Both the position numbers and the translations under genes were made by a program. Of a stretch of DNA of 64,000 nucleotides, positions 63,935-64,000 are shown piece by piece. The notes beneath the pieces are model-generated. The model was not told where the DNA came from. It was given only the letters and a program-made list of their open reading frames with translations, and ran no database searches. The first letter of the stretch is position 1. Each line of letters starts with the position of its first letter. The stretch comes from Epiperipatus broadwayi (Eukaryota; Onychophora; Udeonychophora; Euonychophora; Peripatidae), in contig JAQFVV010000012.1 in NCBI GenBank assembly GCA_028023455.1, forward strand, positions 7,910,499 to 7,974,498, given 5' to 3'.

Positions 63935-64000
63935 AATTTGAATCCAGACTTTCAAGCTCCTTCCCGCTATCCAATCCATCTCATACAACCGACACACATG
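63935..64000 (+). repeat. 471-bp family copy cut by the window end
   Basis: GGAATTTGAATCCAGACTTTCAAGCTCC...CATCTCATACAACCGACACACATG matches the start of the subfamily B copy at 33.3 kb. The rest lies outside the window. Confidence 0.75.

Overview
This window looks like AT-rich nuclear DNA from an animal. It contains no bacterial-style operons, and I found no conserved host protein-coding gene in any frame. The longest open frames are either retrotransposon reverse transcriptase or translations of microsatellites (poly-Leu, poly-Asn, poly-Tyr). It holds many decayed LINEs, hAT, mariner and pogo DNA transposons, long (ATT)n and (CTAT)n/(GATA)n arrays, and a high-copy ~471-bp repeat. That mix suggests a large invertebrate genome, most plausibly a mollusc and perhaps a cephalopod. 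This assignment is an inference from repeat style, not from a host gene.

Layout. 1-8.3 kb: AT-rich spacer with a near-perfect 78-bp inverted repeat (1381-1560), a homopolymer-rich block (4.4-4.8 kb) and two hAT elements (5940-6418 with a BED-finger remnant; 6847-7736 with a perfect 8-bp target duplication). 8.3-13.7 kb: a very large imperfect inverted repeat whose inner parts are CTAT-rich (left) and GATA-rich (right); a pogo/Tigger-like element interrupts only the left arm. 13.7-22 kb: spacer with a tRNA-derived retroposon (15.7 kb), one 471-bp-family copy (16.6 kb) and a decayed hAT transposase on the minus strand (18-19 kb). 22.0-24.2 kb: LTR-like direct repeats around a coiled-coil-rich remnant. 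24.2-25.2 kb: a locally CpG-dense, CCAAT-containing stretch that could be a promoter plus first exon. 29.5-32.1 kb: the best-preserved gene in the window, a LINE with EN remnant and reverse transcriptase, broken by one frameshift and embedded in an (ATT)n array.

33-37 kb: inverted 471-bp-family copies bracket an unrecognised moderately complex segment. 38.8-44.9 kb: a second LINE of L1/Tx1 type in two pieces. ORF1 plus endonuclease lies on the minus strand and the C-terminal part of ORF2 on the plus strand, separated by a ~0.5-kb (ATT)n array. The reverse-transcriptase core is missing, which resembles a twin-priming inversion. 45-54.4 kb: more 471-bp-family copies, three short decayed LINE RT fragments and a second promoter-like patch with two CCAATCA boxes (52.3 kb). 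55.1-56.3 kb and 62.5-63.9 kb are diverged copies of one long dispersed repeat; the second carries a ~394-bp hAT element with a perfect 8-bp target duplication. 58 kb holds a mariner transposase relic (DD34D spacing preserved, second Asp changed). 59.7-60.9 kb has two direct and one inverted 471-bp units forming a long hairpin. 61.1-62.5 kb is a nearly identical 655-bp tandem duplication.

Nothing here works as a gene system. The genes present are parts of mobile elements and nearly all are dead. The main interest is structural: the abundant 471-bp repeat and its hairpin arrangements, the 5.4-kb inverted repeat, the repeated association of LINEs with (ATT)n arrays, and two promoter-like islands that may mark real transcription of an unseen host gene or lncRNA.
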